From assembly GCA_002361175.1 (NCBI GenBank), contig DESG01000146.1:1-15048 (forward strand): a DNA stretch of 15,048 nucleotides, read 5' to 3'. The first letter of the stretch is position 1. Every line of letters starts with the position of its first letter. The stretch comes from Lachnoclostridium sp. UBA3320 (GTDB taxonomy: Bacteria > Bacillota > Clostridia > Lachnospirales > Lachnospiraceae). This document shows, piece by piece, positions 1 through 7,549 of this stretch. The notes under the pieces were generated by a model that was not told where the DNA came from, ran no database searches, and saw nothing but the letters and a program-made list of their open reading frames with translations. The translations under genes and the position numbers were made by a program.

Positions 1-55
1 CTTTAGCTTCGTGGTAGTTCACAATGGAAGATAACATCAGAAGGACATTTAATTA

Positions 56-388
56 TTGAGGTCTGATACGAATAAAAAGACTGGAAGTTTTGTTATTGCT
101 ACAAGTAAGAGCAGTGATAGCTTTGATACTACGGATAAAGTAAAGATATATGCTATGAATAAGGAAGATGGTTTTGATAAGGCGATGATGGAGAAGGGCA
201 AGGTAAGAATTACATCAAAACCATCTGGCAATCAAAAAAAGCTTGTGGCTAATGTTGGTAGTGATAAAAAGACTGTTACTATAACTGCTGCCAAGAAAAT
301 CCCTGCACAGACTTCTGTGTATTACCTTGTATTTTATAACAATAAGCAAGTTAAGGGATATAGTGTAGTAAAAGTTACAACGAAGTAA
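56..388 (+). CDS. C-terminal remnant of a surface-type beta-sandwich protein
   Basis: The reading frame encodes 110 residues rich in Lys, Ser, Thr and Val. Its second half alternates short beta-strand-like segments (for example KKTVTITAAKKIPAQTSVYY) and ends in VVKVTTK. This pattern resembles the last Ig-like or sandwich domain of clostridial surface or secreted proteins. There is no signal peptide, which is odd for such a domain, so a complete secreted protein is unlikely. The only start is a TTG at 56, with AAGGA at 41-45 ten bases upstream; in-frame stops lie at 32 and 50. Another frame (positions 7-66) is open for 19 codons and then stops. A frameshifted or truncated larger gene extending left of the window is therefore as likely as a real short gene. 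A terminator follows at 421-459. Family assignment is by texture only. Confidence 0.4.
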   Translation: MRSDTNKKTGSFVIATSKSSDSFDTTDKVKIYAMNKEDGFDKAMMEKGKVRITSKPSGNQKKLVANVGSDKKTVTITAAKKIPAQTSVYYLVFYNNKQVKGYSVVKVTTK

Positions 389-420
389 TCCTTATATTTT
401 GTAAGAATAGTGCTAATAAT

Positions 421-459
421 GCCACCCATTTACCGACTAAGGTATCAGGGTGGCTTTTG
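421..459 (+). terminator. Intrinsic terminator after the surface-protein remnant
   Basis: GCCACCC (421-427) pairs with GGGTGGC (448-454). Inside the loop, TACC (431-434) can pair with GGTA (441-444). A short T-run (TTTT, then GTTG) follows the stem directly. It lies 33 bases after the stop at 388 and before the promoter of the next gene, as expected for a terminator separating the two units. Confidence 0.7.
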
Positions 460-494
460 TTGTATTATTTCTGTATGATGTTATAATGGACATT
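457..494 (+). promoter_or_regulatory. Extended -10 promoter of the AAA/nuclease gene
   Basis: TATAAT at 482-487 is preceded by TGT at 479-481, giving an extended -10 (TGN-TATAAT). The -35 is weak: TTGTAT at 460-465 with a 16-base spacer. It begins in the T-run of the preceding terminator and sits about 30 bases before the chosen start codon at 519. Confidence 0.55.
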
Positions 495-518
495 AAAATA
501 ATCAAAAAGGAGAGATCT

Positions 519-2216
519 ATGCAACGTATAAAGCCAATACCTATAGGGGTTGAATTTTACAAACAGATGATAGAGAATGGATATTATTATATAGATAAAA
601 CACTATTGATAAAAGATATATTGGAACAGGGAAGCATGGTTACATTATTTACACGTCCAAGACGTTTTGGAAAAACACTTGCCCAGACTATGCTGCGTAC
701 ATTTTTTGAAAAAGAAATTTTGCCAGATGGCAGTGTGGCAGATAATTCTGTATATTTTCATGGTAAAAAGATTATGGAAGCAGGTGAGGAATATACAAAA
801 TATATGGGACAGTATCCAGTTATATTTTTGTCTTTAAAATCAGCCAAGCAGCCAACATATGAAATGGCATATAGAAGTCTTATTGATGAAATCAGGAAAG
901 AATATGACAGGCACAGTTATATTTTAGAAGCTTCTTACATTACAGAAGATGTCAAAGAAAGATATAATTCCATATTGAATATGAAAGCAGACCAAACAAC
1001 ATCTGCTAAGGCTATTGCATTTTTATCAGAGTGTCTTGAGAAATACCATAAACAAAAAGTAATTATACTTCTTGATGAATACGATGTACCACTTGAAAAC
1101 GCTTATTTTAGTGGGTTTTATAATGAAATGTTTTCTTTTATCCGTTCACTGTTTGAGTCTGCATTAAAAACAAATGAAAGTCTTAAATTTGCAGTTGTAA
1201 CAGGTTGTCTGCGCATAAGCCGTGAAAGTATATTTACAGGGCTTAATAATTTAAAAGTGGTTTCTGTATTAGATGAAACCTATGCAGAATACTTTGGTTT
1301 TAAACAGAATGAAGTTGATAATTTCCTTGAAGCATATGGTATACCAGAACGAAAAAGTGAAATTAAAAATTGGTACGATGGCTATCTTTTTGGAAATACA
1401 GAAATTTACAACCCATGGAGTATAATTAATTATGTTTATGATATTGTATACAAAAATACGGAATTTCCAAAACCATATTGGTCTAATACATCTTCTAACA
1501 GTATTGTGCGAGAATTAATTGACACTGTAGATAATAATACAAAAAATGAGCTTGAAAAATTAATTGCAGGCGGCGCAATAGAAAAACCTGTACATGAGGA
1601 TATTACTTATGAAGATATTTATAAATCACAGGATAATTTATGGAACTTCTTGTTTTTTACAGGCTACCTTAAAGCATTTAAAAAAAGTTTTATAGAAGAA
1701 CAGATATACCTGTCAATGACTATACCAAACAAAGAAATTTTGTATATATATAAAAATACTATACAAGAGTGGTTTGGCAATAAGATAAAAACACTAGATT
1801 TTTCAGAAATGTATAAAGCTATAATAGATGGAGATACAAAGGTTTTTGAAGATTATTTAAGGGAACAGCTCCGTGGAAGCATAAGTTTTTTGGATAGTGC
1901 AGAAAATTTCTATCATGGTTTTTTGTTAGGGCTTTTAGGAGGTTTGCAAGAGTATGAAAAACTTTCAAATAGAGAAAGTGGCGAGGAGCGTTATGATATT
2001 GTGTTAAAGCCTTATGATGAGCGTAAACCTGCAATAATACTTGAATTAAAACGTGTAAAGAGGTTTACAGAGATGGAAAATATGTGCCAGAAAGCACTGC
2101 AACAGATAGAGGATAGGCATTATGATGCAGAGCTGCTTGATGAAGGGTATATGTTTATTAAAAAGTATGGTATATGTTTCTGTAAGAAAAGTTGTATGGT
2201 AATGATAAACAAATAA
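519..2216 (+). CDS. AAA-ATPase-like protein with PD-(D/E)XK nuclease domain (DUF1703 type)
   Basis: The 565-residue protein matches the AAA-ATPase-like plus DUF1703 (PD-(D/E)XK superfamily) arrangement that is common, often in many copies, in Lachnospiraceae and Bacteroidetes. A P-loop-like RPRRFGKT lies at residues 46-53 and a Walker-B-like VIILLDEYD at 181-189. The C-terminal nuclease core shows D493 followed by E509-L-K511, consistent with an intact D...ExK active site. The open frame extends to a GTG at 450, inside the upstream terminator; the ATG at 519 is preferred because AAGGAGAG (507-514) is well spaced before it. The gene appears monocistronic. The cellular role of the family is not established; roles in mobile DNA or defence have been suggested by its nuclease fold, and that is inference here. 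Family call is strong, function unknown. Confidence 0.9.
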   Translation: MQRIKPIPIGVEFYKQMIENGYYYIDKTLLIKDILEQGSMVTLFTRPRRFGKTLAQTMLRTFFEKEILPDGSVADNSVYFHGKKIMEAGEEYTKYMGQYPVIFLSLKSAKQPTYEMAYRSLIDEIRKEYDRHSYILEASYITEDVKERYNSILNMKADQTTSAKAIAFLSECLEKYHKQKVIILLDEYDVPLENAYFSGFYNEMFSFIRSLFESALKTNESLKFAVVTGCLRISRESIFTGLNNLKVVSVLDETYAEYFGFKQNEVDNFLEAYGIPERKSEIKNWYDGYLFGNTEIYNPWSIINYVYDIVYKNTEFPKPYWSNTSSNSIVRELIDTVDNNTKNELEKLIAGGAIEKPVHEDITYEDIYKSQDNLWNFLFFTGYLKAFKKSFIEEQIYLSMTIPNKEILYIYKNTIQEWFGNKIKTLDFSEMYKAIIDGDTKVFEDYLREQLRGSISFLDSAENFYHGFLLGLLGGLQEYEKLSNRESGEERYDIVLKPYDERKPAIILELKRVKRFTEMENMCQKALQQIEDRHYDAELLDEGYMFIKKYGICFCKKSCMVMINK

Positions 2217-2277
2217 TTAACTAATAACTTGAAGGCTGAATAGTAACCAAATACCTAACAACTTCTTTATCTAATTC

Positions 2278-2306
2278 TTGCATAAATATAAATCTAGTTG
2301 TATAAT
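2278..2306 (+). promoter_or_regulatory. Promoter of the argCBD operon with ArgR-box-like sites
   Basis: TTGCAT (2278-2283) and TATAAT (2301-2306) are separated by exactly 17 bases, a near-consensus housekeeping promoter about 50 bases before argC. Two AT-rich sites resembling arginine-repressor boxes overlap it. The sequence at 2279-2292 fits TGNATWWWWATNCA except for one base in the right half. At 2299-2311, TGTAT-AAT-ATGCA is an imperfect palindrome one base shorter than the classic box. The sites are about 20 bases apart, close to one-face spacing. The promoter is well supported; ArgR/AhrC binding is inferred. Confidence 0.65.
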
Positions 2307-2356
2307 ATGCAGGGCATTGATTTAATTATTTATTTATAAAAAGGACGGTGTATTAT

Positions 2357-3397
2357 ATGGTGAAAGTTGGAATTATAGGGTCTACTGGCTATGCAGGACA
2401 GGAGCTTGTGAGAATACTTTTACAGCATCCAGAAGCAGAAATTGTGTGGTATGGCTCAAAATCATATATAGATAAAAAATATAGTGAAGTATTTGGCAAT
2501 ATGTTTCAGATTGTAGATGATACTTGTATGGGTGAGAATATTGAAAAGCTTGCAGACAAAGTAGATGTTATTTTTACAGCTACTCCACAGGGGTTGTGCA
2601 GCTCACTTGTCAATGAAGACATATTAAAAAAGACAAAGATAATTGACTTAAGTGCAGATTTTAGAATTAAGGATGTTAACAGATATGAGAAGTGGTATGG
2701 TATTAAACATCAAAGCCCTTCATTTATAGAGGAAGCTGTGTATGGGCTATGTGAAATAAATAGGACATATATAAAGAATGCAAGACTTATAGCTAATCCA
2801 GGCTGTTTTCCAACATGTACTATCCTTTCAATATACCCTCTTGCAAAAGAAGGGGTTATAGATATGAACACTGTTATTACTGATGCAAAATCAGGTGTGT
2901 CAGGTGCAGGACGTGGGTCAAAGATAGCAAATCTTTACTGTGAGGTTAATGAAAGTATTAAGCCATATGGTGTGACATCACATCGCCATACGCCTGAGAT
3001 TGAAGACCAGCTTTCATATGCATCTGGCAAAGAGGTTATTATTAACTTTACACCACACCTTGTACCAATGAACAGAGGCATACTTGCGACTTCATATGCA
3101 ACATTAAAAGAAAAACTTTCATATAGTGATGTCAAGGCTCTTTATGATAAATATTATAAAGATGAATATTTTGTACGTGTCCTTGATGAAAATGTGTTTC
3201 CAGAGACAAGATGGGTAGAGGGAAGTAATTTTACTGATGTGAATTTTAAAATAGATGAACGCACAGGACGCATTATAATGATAGGGGCTATTGACAATAT
3301 TGTGAAAGGTGCAGCAGGACAAGCTGTTCAAAATATGAATATTATGTTTGGACTTGAGGAAAACATGGGTTTAAAGATGGTTCCTGTATTTCCTTAA
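2357..3397 (+). CDS. argC: N-acetyl-gamma-glutamyl-phosphate reductase
   Basis: ArgC catalyses the NADPH-dependent reduction of N-acetylglutamyl phosphate to N-acetylglutamate semialdehyde, the third step of arginine synthesis, in the cytoplasm. The 346-residue product has the usual length. The N-terminal dinucleotide-binding loop GSTGYAGQE is at residues 8-16. The catalytic cysteine lies in ANPGCFPT (Cys150), and a SGVSGAGR segment follows. The ATG at 2357 is chosen over an in-frame GTG at 2348 because the latter overlaps the AAGGACGG ribosome binding site (2341-2348). argB begins 21 bases downstream, so the two are almost certainly cotranscribed. The gene is first in the operon and lies directly behind a strong promoter. 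No missing key residue is seen. Confidence 0.97.
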   Translation: MVKVGIIGSTGYAGQELVRILLQHPEAEIVWYGSKSYIDKKYSEVFGNMFQIVDDTCMGENIEKLADKVDVIFTATPQGLCSSLVNEDILKKTKIIDLSADFRIKDVNRYEKWYGIKHQSPSFIEEAVYGLCEINRTYIKNARLIANPGCFPTCTILSIYPLAKEGVIDMNTVITDAKSGVSGAGRGSKIANLYCEVNESIKPYGVTSHRHTPEIEDQLSYASGKEVIINFTPHLVPMNRGILATSYATLKEKLSYSDVKALYDKYYKDEYFVRVLDENVFPETRWVEGSNFTDVNFKIDERTGRIIMIGAIDNIVKGAAGQAVQNMNIMFGLEENMGLKMVPVFP

Positions 3398-3418
3398 AAA
3401 GCAGAAAGGATATTAGTT

Positions 3419-4330
3419 ATGAGTGATAAAGAAAAAGAGGCATATTTTGATATAATTACAGAGAAAGCAGAAACGCTTATTGAAGCACTGCCATATATAC
3501 GTGACTTTAATAATAAAAGAGTTGTGGTTAAGTATGGGGGCAGTGCAATGCTTGATAAACGTCTTGAGGAAAGTGTTATTAAGGACGTTGCATTGTTAAA
3601 GCTTGTAGGAATGCAGCCGATTATTGTACATGGCGGTGGTAAAGAAATAAGTAAATGGCTTGATAAAATTGGAAAAAAGTCAGAATTTGTGAATGGACTG
3701 AGAGTAACTGATAAAGATACTATGGAAATAGTAGAGATGGTACTTAATTATATTAATAAAAATCTTGTGCAGATGGTTGAAAAACTTGGCGTTAAAGCTG
3801 CTGGCATATCTGGCAAAGATGGAGGTATGTTAAAGGCTGTGAAGAAAAAGCCAGATGGCAAAGATATCGGATATGTTGGAGATATACAGTCAGTTAATAC
3901 GGATATTATAGATACACTGCTTGATAATGATTTTATTCCTGTTATTGCTACGGTAGGTATGGATGACGATGGCAATACTTATAATATAAATGCTGATGAT
4001 GCTGCCTGTTCAATAGCTTCTGCAATATATGCTGAGAAATTGGCATTTTTGACTGATGTAGAAGGTGTATGTATGAACCCTGATGATAAAAACTCGCTTA
4101 TTTCAGTGCTTGATTTAAATGAAGCCAATAAGCTTATAGAAGGCGGCGTAATAAGTGGTGGTATGCTGCCAAAGGTTATTAACTGTATTAATGCTGTTAA
4201 TGCAGGTGTAAACAGAGTGCATATTATTGACGGCAGGAGAGAACACTGTTTGCTGCTTGAGTTCTTTACAAAGAAAGGTATTGGCACTGCAATAATTGGT
4301 GATGACAGCGGACGTTACTTTAATGAATAA
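3419..4330 (+). CDS. argB: N-acetylglutamate kinase
   Basis: ArgB phosphorylates N-acetylglutamate with ATP, the second step of arginine synthesis and usually its control point. The 303-residue amino-acid-kinase fold shows KYGGSAM (from Lys38), VHGGGKEIS and AFLTDVEGV, the phosphate- and nucleotide-binding motifs. An N-terminal helical extension of about 30 residues (EKAETLIEALPYI) precedes the core. The C-terminal HIIDGRREH...LLEFFT..GIGT block (His268, Glu281, Gly287) resembles arginine-inhibited hexameric enzymes rather than the short E. coli type, so feedback inhibition by arginine is predicted. AAAGGA (3405-3410) precedes the ATG by eight bases. argD starts 19 bases after its stop. argJ, frequently found between argC and argB, is not here. 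Confidence 0.97.
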   Translation: MSDKEKEAYFDIITEKAETLIEALPYIRDFNNKRVVVKYGGSAMLDKRLEESVIKDVALLKLVGMQPIIVHGGGKEISKWLDKIGKKSEFVNGLRVTDKDTMEIVEMVLNYINKNLVQMVEKLGVKAAGISGKDGGMLKAVKKKPDGKDIGYVGDIQSVNTDIIDTLLDNDFIPVIATVGMDDDGNTYNINADDAACSIASAIYAEKLAFLTDVEGVCMNPDDKNSLISVLDLNEANKLIEGGVISGGMLPKVINCINAVNAGVNRVHIIDGRREHCLLLEFFTKKGIGTAIIGDDSGRYFNE

Positions 4331-4349
4331 GAATTAATGGAGGGTTGTT

Positions 4350-5528
4350 ATGGATTTAAAAGAAGCTTCAAAACATTTTATAAATGTATATAACAGAAAT
4401 ATAGTTTTTACAAAGGGCGAGGGTGTGTACCTTTACGATAATAATGGTGAAAAGTATCTGGATTTTGGCGCTGGTATTGCAGTGTCTGCACTTGGGTATA
4501 GTAATGAAGAGTACAAACAGGGATTAAAAGACCAGATTGACAAGTTAATTCACATATCTAACCTTTATTTTAATGAACCTTCAATAAAGGCAGCAGAGTA
4601 TCTGGCAAAAGCTTGTGGACTTGATAAAGTATTTTTTACAAATAGTGGTACAGAAGCTATTGAAGGCGCTATAAAGCTTGCAAGAAAGTACGCTTATTTA
4701 AAGAATAAAGAGAGCAAGGGTGAAATAATTGCAATGGAACACTCTTTCCATGGAAGAAGTATGGGAGCACTTTCTGTCACTGGCACAAAACACTACAGAG
4801 AGCCTTTTGAACCGTTAATTGGCGGTGTGTCATTTGCAGAGTATAATAATTTAGAAAGTGTAAAGGCGCTTATAACCAAAGATACATGTGCAATTATTTT
4901 AGAAACATTACAGGGAGAGGGAGGCATATATCCTGCTTCTAAAGAGTTTATAACAGGTATAAGAAAACTTTGTGATGAAAATGATATTATAATGATACTT
5001 GATGAAATACAGTGTGGCATGGGGCGTACTGGCAAGATGTTTACATATCAGTACTATGATGTATTACCTGATATAACAACAACAGCTAAAGCACTGGGAT
5101 GTGGTGTACCTGTTGGCGCATTTGCTGCCAAAACAGATGTTGCAGATGCAATGAAACCTGGCGACCATGGAACTACTTATGGCGGCAATCCACTTGCAAC
5201 TGCTGCCGTGTGCAAAGTATTTGAGATATTTGAAAAAGAAAATATACTAGGTCATGTAAATGAAACTGCACCTTATTTTGTAGAAAAACTTAATTTACTT
5301 AAAAGTAAATACGCAAATATTATAAAAGATGTGCGTGGAATTGGACTTATGCAGGGAATTGAATTAAGTATACCAGTGAATGATATTGTAGTAAAAGCAC
5401 TTAAAAAACATTTAATTTTAATATCAGCAGGAAGTAATATAATAAGGTTTGTGCCTCCTCTTGTAATAGAGAAAAAACATATTGATATAATGTATAATGT
5501 ACTTGACGATATTTTCAGTGATATCTGA
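4350..5528 (+). CDS. argD: Acetylornithine aminotransferase
   Basis: This class III PLP-dependent aminotransferase makes N-acetylornithine from N-acetylglutamate semialdehyde with glutamate as amino donor, the fourth arginine step. The 392-residue length is typical. NSGTEAIEGAIKLARKY marks the PLP phosphate-binding region, LDEIQCGMGRTG contains the ring-contacting Asp218, and TTAKALGCGVPVGA contains the Schiff-base lysine (Lys247). HGTTYGGNPLA, conserved in the ArgD/ornithine aminotransferase group, is also present. A strong GGAGGG (4339-4344) lies five bases before the ATG. Its place as third gene after argC and argB supports ArgD over the related ornithine or GABA aminotransferases. No argF or carbamoyl phosphate synthase follows, so the remaining pathway genes must be elsewhere. 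Confidence 0.96.
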   Translation: MDLKEASKHFINVYNRNIVFTKGEGVYLYDNNGEKYLDFGAGIAVSALGYSNEEYKQGLKDQIDKLIHISNLYFNEPSIKAAEYLAKACGLDKVFFTNSGTEAIEGAIKLARKYAYLKNKESKGEIIAMEHSFHGRSMGALSVTGTKHYREPFEPLIGGVSFAEYNNLESVKALITKDTCAIILETLQGEGGIYPASKEFITGIRKLCDENDIIMILDEIQCGMGRTGKMFTYQYYDVLPDITTTAKALGCGVPVGAFAAKTDVADAMKPGDHGTTYGGNPLATAAVCKVFEIFEKENILGHVNETAPYFVEKLNLLKSKYANIIKDVRGIGLMQGIELSIPVNDIVVKALKKHLILISAGSNIIRFVPPLVIEKKHIDIMYNVLDDIFSDI

Positions 5529-5553
5529 AAGTCTAAGAGTCAGCCTGTATAAT
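5525..5553 (+). promoter_or_regulatory. Candidate promoter for the DMT-family gene
   Basis: TATAAT at 5548-5553 is 17 bases after CTGAAA (5525-5530), a four-of-six match to the -35 consensus that overlaps the argD stop. It is about 50 bases before the next start. No terminator hairpin is visible after argD, so read-through from the arg operon is also possible. Confidence 0.35.
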
Positions 5554-5606
5554 TTATTCTGTTTTGGAAATATTTTTAACAAAAGGTTCTTGAATGGAGG
5601 GAAATT

Positions 5607-6053
5607 ATGTGGGGAATGATTATTTCAGTAATATCAGGAATACTTATGAGTGTGCAAGGTGTATTTAATTCTGAAGTGACAAATAAGACGGGAGTATGGA
5701 TTGCAGCAGCATTTGTGCAGGCTACAGCATTTATTGTCTGTATGGCAGCATGGCTTGTGACAGGCAGGGACAGCAGCTTTGGAGCTGTTATTTCAACAAG
5801 ACCTGTCTATCTGCTGTCAGGAGGAATAATAGGTGCATTTATAACTTATACTGTAATTGTAGGTATGAATTCATTAGGACCTGCGCAGGCAGTCATGTTT
5901 ATTGTAACTGCGCAGGTAGTTTCAGCTTATCTTATTGAACTTTTTGGAATGTTTGGTACTCAGAAAAGTTCATTTCAGTGGTCAAAGCTTGCTGGCGTTG
6001 CACTTATGGCAGCAGGTATTATTGTTTTCAAATGGAAAGACTTAAATCATTAA
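5607..6053 (+). CDS. Small DMT-superfamily membrane protein (YdcZ/DUF606 type)
   Basis: The 148-residue product is almost entirely hydrophobic, with about five predicted membrane segments (roughly residues 3-20, 29-51, 67-88, 93-113 and 126-143). The N-terminal VISGILMSVQGVFN, the central GPAQAVMFIVTAQVVSAY and the C-terminal AGVALMAAGIIVFK fit the half-sized drug/metabolite transporter family DMT_YdcZ (DUF606). Members of this family usually act as paired or homo-oligomeric half transporters, and the substrate is unknown. Here there is only one copy, so a homodimer or a distant partner is implied. GGAGGG (5597-5602) is five bases before the ATG. Its position between the arg operon and comEA does not identify a substrate; an arginine-related export role would be speculation. 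Confidence 0.85.
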   Translation: MWGMIISVISGILMSVQGVFNSEVTNKTGVWIAAAFVQATAFIVCMAAWLVTGRDSSFGAVISTRPVYLLSGGIIGAFITYTVIVGMNSLGPAQAVMFIVTAQVVSAYLIELFGMFGTQKSSFQWSKLAGVALMAAGIIVFKWKDLNH

Positions 6054-6193
6054 AAAATGTTAAGTAAAAAGTAATAAATTTGTTGATTGTACCTATTGTA
6101 ATAATTTATTGAATTGGTTATTATAATTATAACAGTAATTCCCTGATAGAAATGGGCGGCATAGCTTTTCATAAAAAGTATGGAGGGTTGTGC

Positions 6194-6814
6194 ATGGAAA
6201 AAAACAAATTGATAACAGTTGCCATATGTTGTGTATTTATAGTATTTTCGGGCGTTTTCTATATAAAAATGAACACAGGTGGCACAGAATTAAACTTTAT
6301 TAAAAATAGCGAACAAGACGTATCTGGCATTACGATGGCACCGCAAGAAACAGAAGCTTTTAAAGAGCAGGAAAAGGATATTGCGGTGTATATATGTGGT
6401 GCTGTGAAACATCCAGGTGTATATAGTTTTGCAACAGGCAAAAGACTTTGTGATGCTGTAAAAGCAGCAGGTGGATTTAAAAAATCTGCGGCACGCTCTG
6501 CTATAAATCTTGCAAGACTACTTGTTGACAGTGAACAAATAATTATACCAACCAAGAAACAAATAAATACAGGCAATAATACAAATTTGGAAAACAGTTA
6601 TGAAGTTACGTCTGGTGATAATGATGGGCTTGTAAATATTAATACCGCCTCTAAAGAAGAGCTTATGACGTTATCTGGAATTGGCGAAAGCAAGGCTGAT
6701 GCTGTTATTAAGTACCGTTCGTCAAATAAATTTAATTCTATTGAAGATATAAAAAATGTTGCAGGCATTAAAGATGGCGTATTTAATCAAATAAAAGACC
6801 AAATTACTGTGTAA
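6194..6814 (+). CDS. comEA: ComEA-type DNA-binding competence receptor
   Basis: ComEA binds double-stranded DNA at the outer face of the membrane and passes it to the ComEC channel. The 206-residue protein has one N-terminal membrane anchor (residues 6-24), an SLBB domain (about 63-117, with VYICGAVKHPGVY) and a C-terminal helix-hairpin-helix region (147-206). The last contains VNINTAS and LSGIGESKADAV, the two hallmark pieces of ComEA. The open frame extends to an ATG at 6152, but GGAGGG at 6182-6187 is six bases before the ATG at 6194, and that start gives a clean Lys-rich N-terminus before the helix. The response-regulator gene begins 24 bases downstream. A TATAAT at 6122-6127 lies upstream, but no convincing -35 matches it. 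Confidence 0.92.
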   Translation: MEKNKLITVAICCVFIVFSGVFYIKMNTGGTELNFIKNSEQDVSGITMAPQETEAFKEQEKDIAVYICGAVKHPGVYSFATGKRLCDAVKAAGGFKKSAARSAINLARLLVDSEQIIIPTKKQINTGNNTNLENSYEVTSGDNDGLVNINTASKEELMTLSGIGESKADAVIKYRSSNKFNSIEDIKNVAGIKDGVFNQIKDQITV

Positions 6815-6838
6815 ATTTATAAATGGAGGATTAAAATA

Positions 6839-7525
6839 ATGGCTAGAAAAGTTTTAGTTGTGGATGATGAAAAACTTATTGTAAAAGGAATCCGTTTTAG
6901 CTTAGAGCAGGATGGCATGGAAGTTGATTGTGCATATGATGGTAAAGAAGCACTTGAACTTATAAATAAAAATAAATATGATATAATCCTTCTTGATGTT
7001 ATGCTTCCTGCTCTTAATGGCTTTGAAGTTTGTCAGCAGATACGTGAATTTTCTAATGTTCCTGTTATAATGCTTACTGCAAAAGGCGATGATATGGATA
7101 AGATTTTAGGGCTTGAATATGGTGCAGACGATTATATTACAAAACCATTTAATATTTTGGAAGTAAAGGCACGTATTAAGGCAATTATAAGAAGAAGTTT
7201 TGTTGCAGAAAGTAAAGAACCACAAAAAATTTATTCGTATGGTAATTTAAAGATTGACATAGACAGCAGAAGAGGTTATATAGGCGATACTGAAGTCAAT
7301 CTTACCGCAAAAGAATTTGATTTGCTTGAACTTTTAATGCTTCACCCAAATAAAGTATATGGCAGAGAAGAGCTTTTAAATACTGTATGGGGTTATGACT
7401 ATCCAGGTGATGTCAGAACTGTAGATGTACATATCCGCCGTTTAAGGGAAAAAATCGAAGAGTCCCCTAGTAATCCGATTTTTATCCATACTAAATGGGG
7501 TGTTGGATATTATTTCCAAAAGTAA
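6839..7525 (+). CDS. OmpR/PhoB-family response regulator
   Basis: This cytoplasmic transcription regulator is expected to be phosphorylated by the adjacent kinase. The receiver domain (residues 1-120) contains the acidic pair Asp9/Asp10, the phospho-acceptor Asp53 in LLDVMLP, the switch Thr80 and Lys102 in YITKPF. The winged-helix DNA-binding domain (about 130-227) contains LTAKEFDLLELL, RTVDVHIRRLREKIE and WGVGYYF, typical of the OmpR class. Its 228 residues are the normal length. AATGGAGGA (6822-6830) precedes the ATG by eight bases. It is the second gene of the comEA-comEC cluster and is followed 24 bases later by the kinase. The nearest named relatives would be PhoP/WalR-type regulators, but the target genes cannot be read from this window. 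Confidence 0.95.
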   Translation: MARKVLVVDDEKLIVKGIRFSLEQDGMEVDCAYDGKEALELINKNKYDIILLDVMLPALNGFEVCQQIREFSNVPVIMLTAKGDDMDKILGLEYGADDYITKPFNILEVKARIKAIIRRSFVAESKEPQKIYSYGNLKIDIDSRRGYIGDTEVNLTAKEFDLLELLMLHPNKVYGREELLNTVWGYDYPGDVRTVDVHIRRLREKIEESPSNPIFIHTKWGVGYYFQK

Positions 7526-7549
7526 GATACAATTTTAGGAGGCAGCGTT

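Noticed and set aside
450..518. GTG start at 450 for the AAA/nuclease gene
   Set aside because: It lies inside the terminator stem and upstream of the promoter -10; the ATG at 519 has a proper ribosome binding site.
2217..2277. RNA element or terminator between the AAA/nuclease gene and argC
   Set aside because: No stable stem or conserved riboswitch-like motif could be found by eye.
2348..2356. GTG start at 2348 for argC
   Set aside because: It overlaps the ribosome binding site; the ATG three codons later matches the usual ArgC N-terminus.
3979..4287. Minus-strand open frame of 102 codons inside argB
   Set aside because: It is a shadow of the well-supported kinase gene and its Ser/Ile-rich composition reflects the opposite-strand codons.
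6096..6133. Promoter before comEA
   Set aside because: TATAAT is present at 6122-6127, but TTGTAA is 20 bases away and TTGAAT only 7, so no acceptable -35/-10 pair is seen.
6152..6193. ATG at 6152 as the comEA start
   Set aside because: It has no ribosome binding site and adds a 14-residue tail before the signal anchor; the ATG at 6194 follows GGAGGG.
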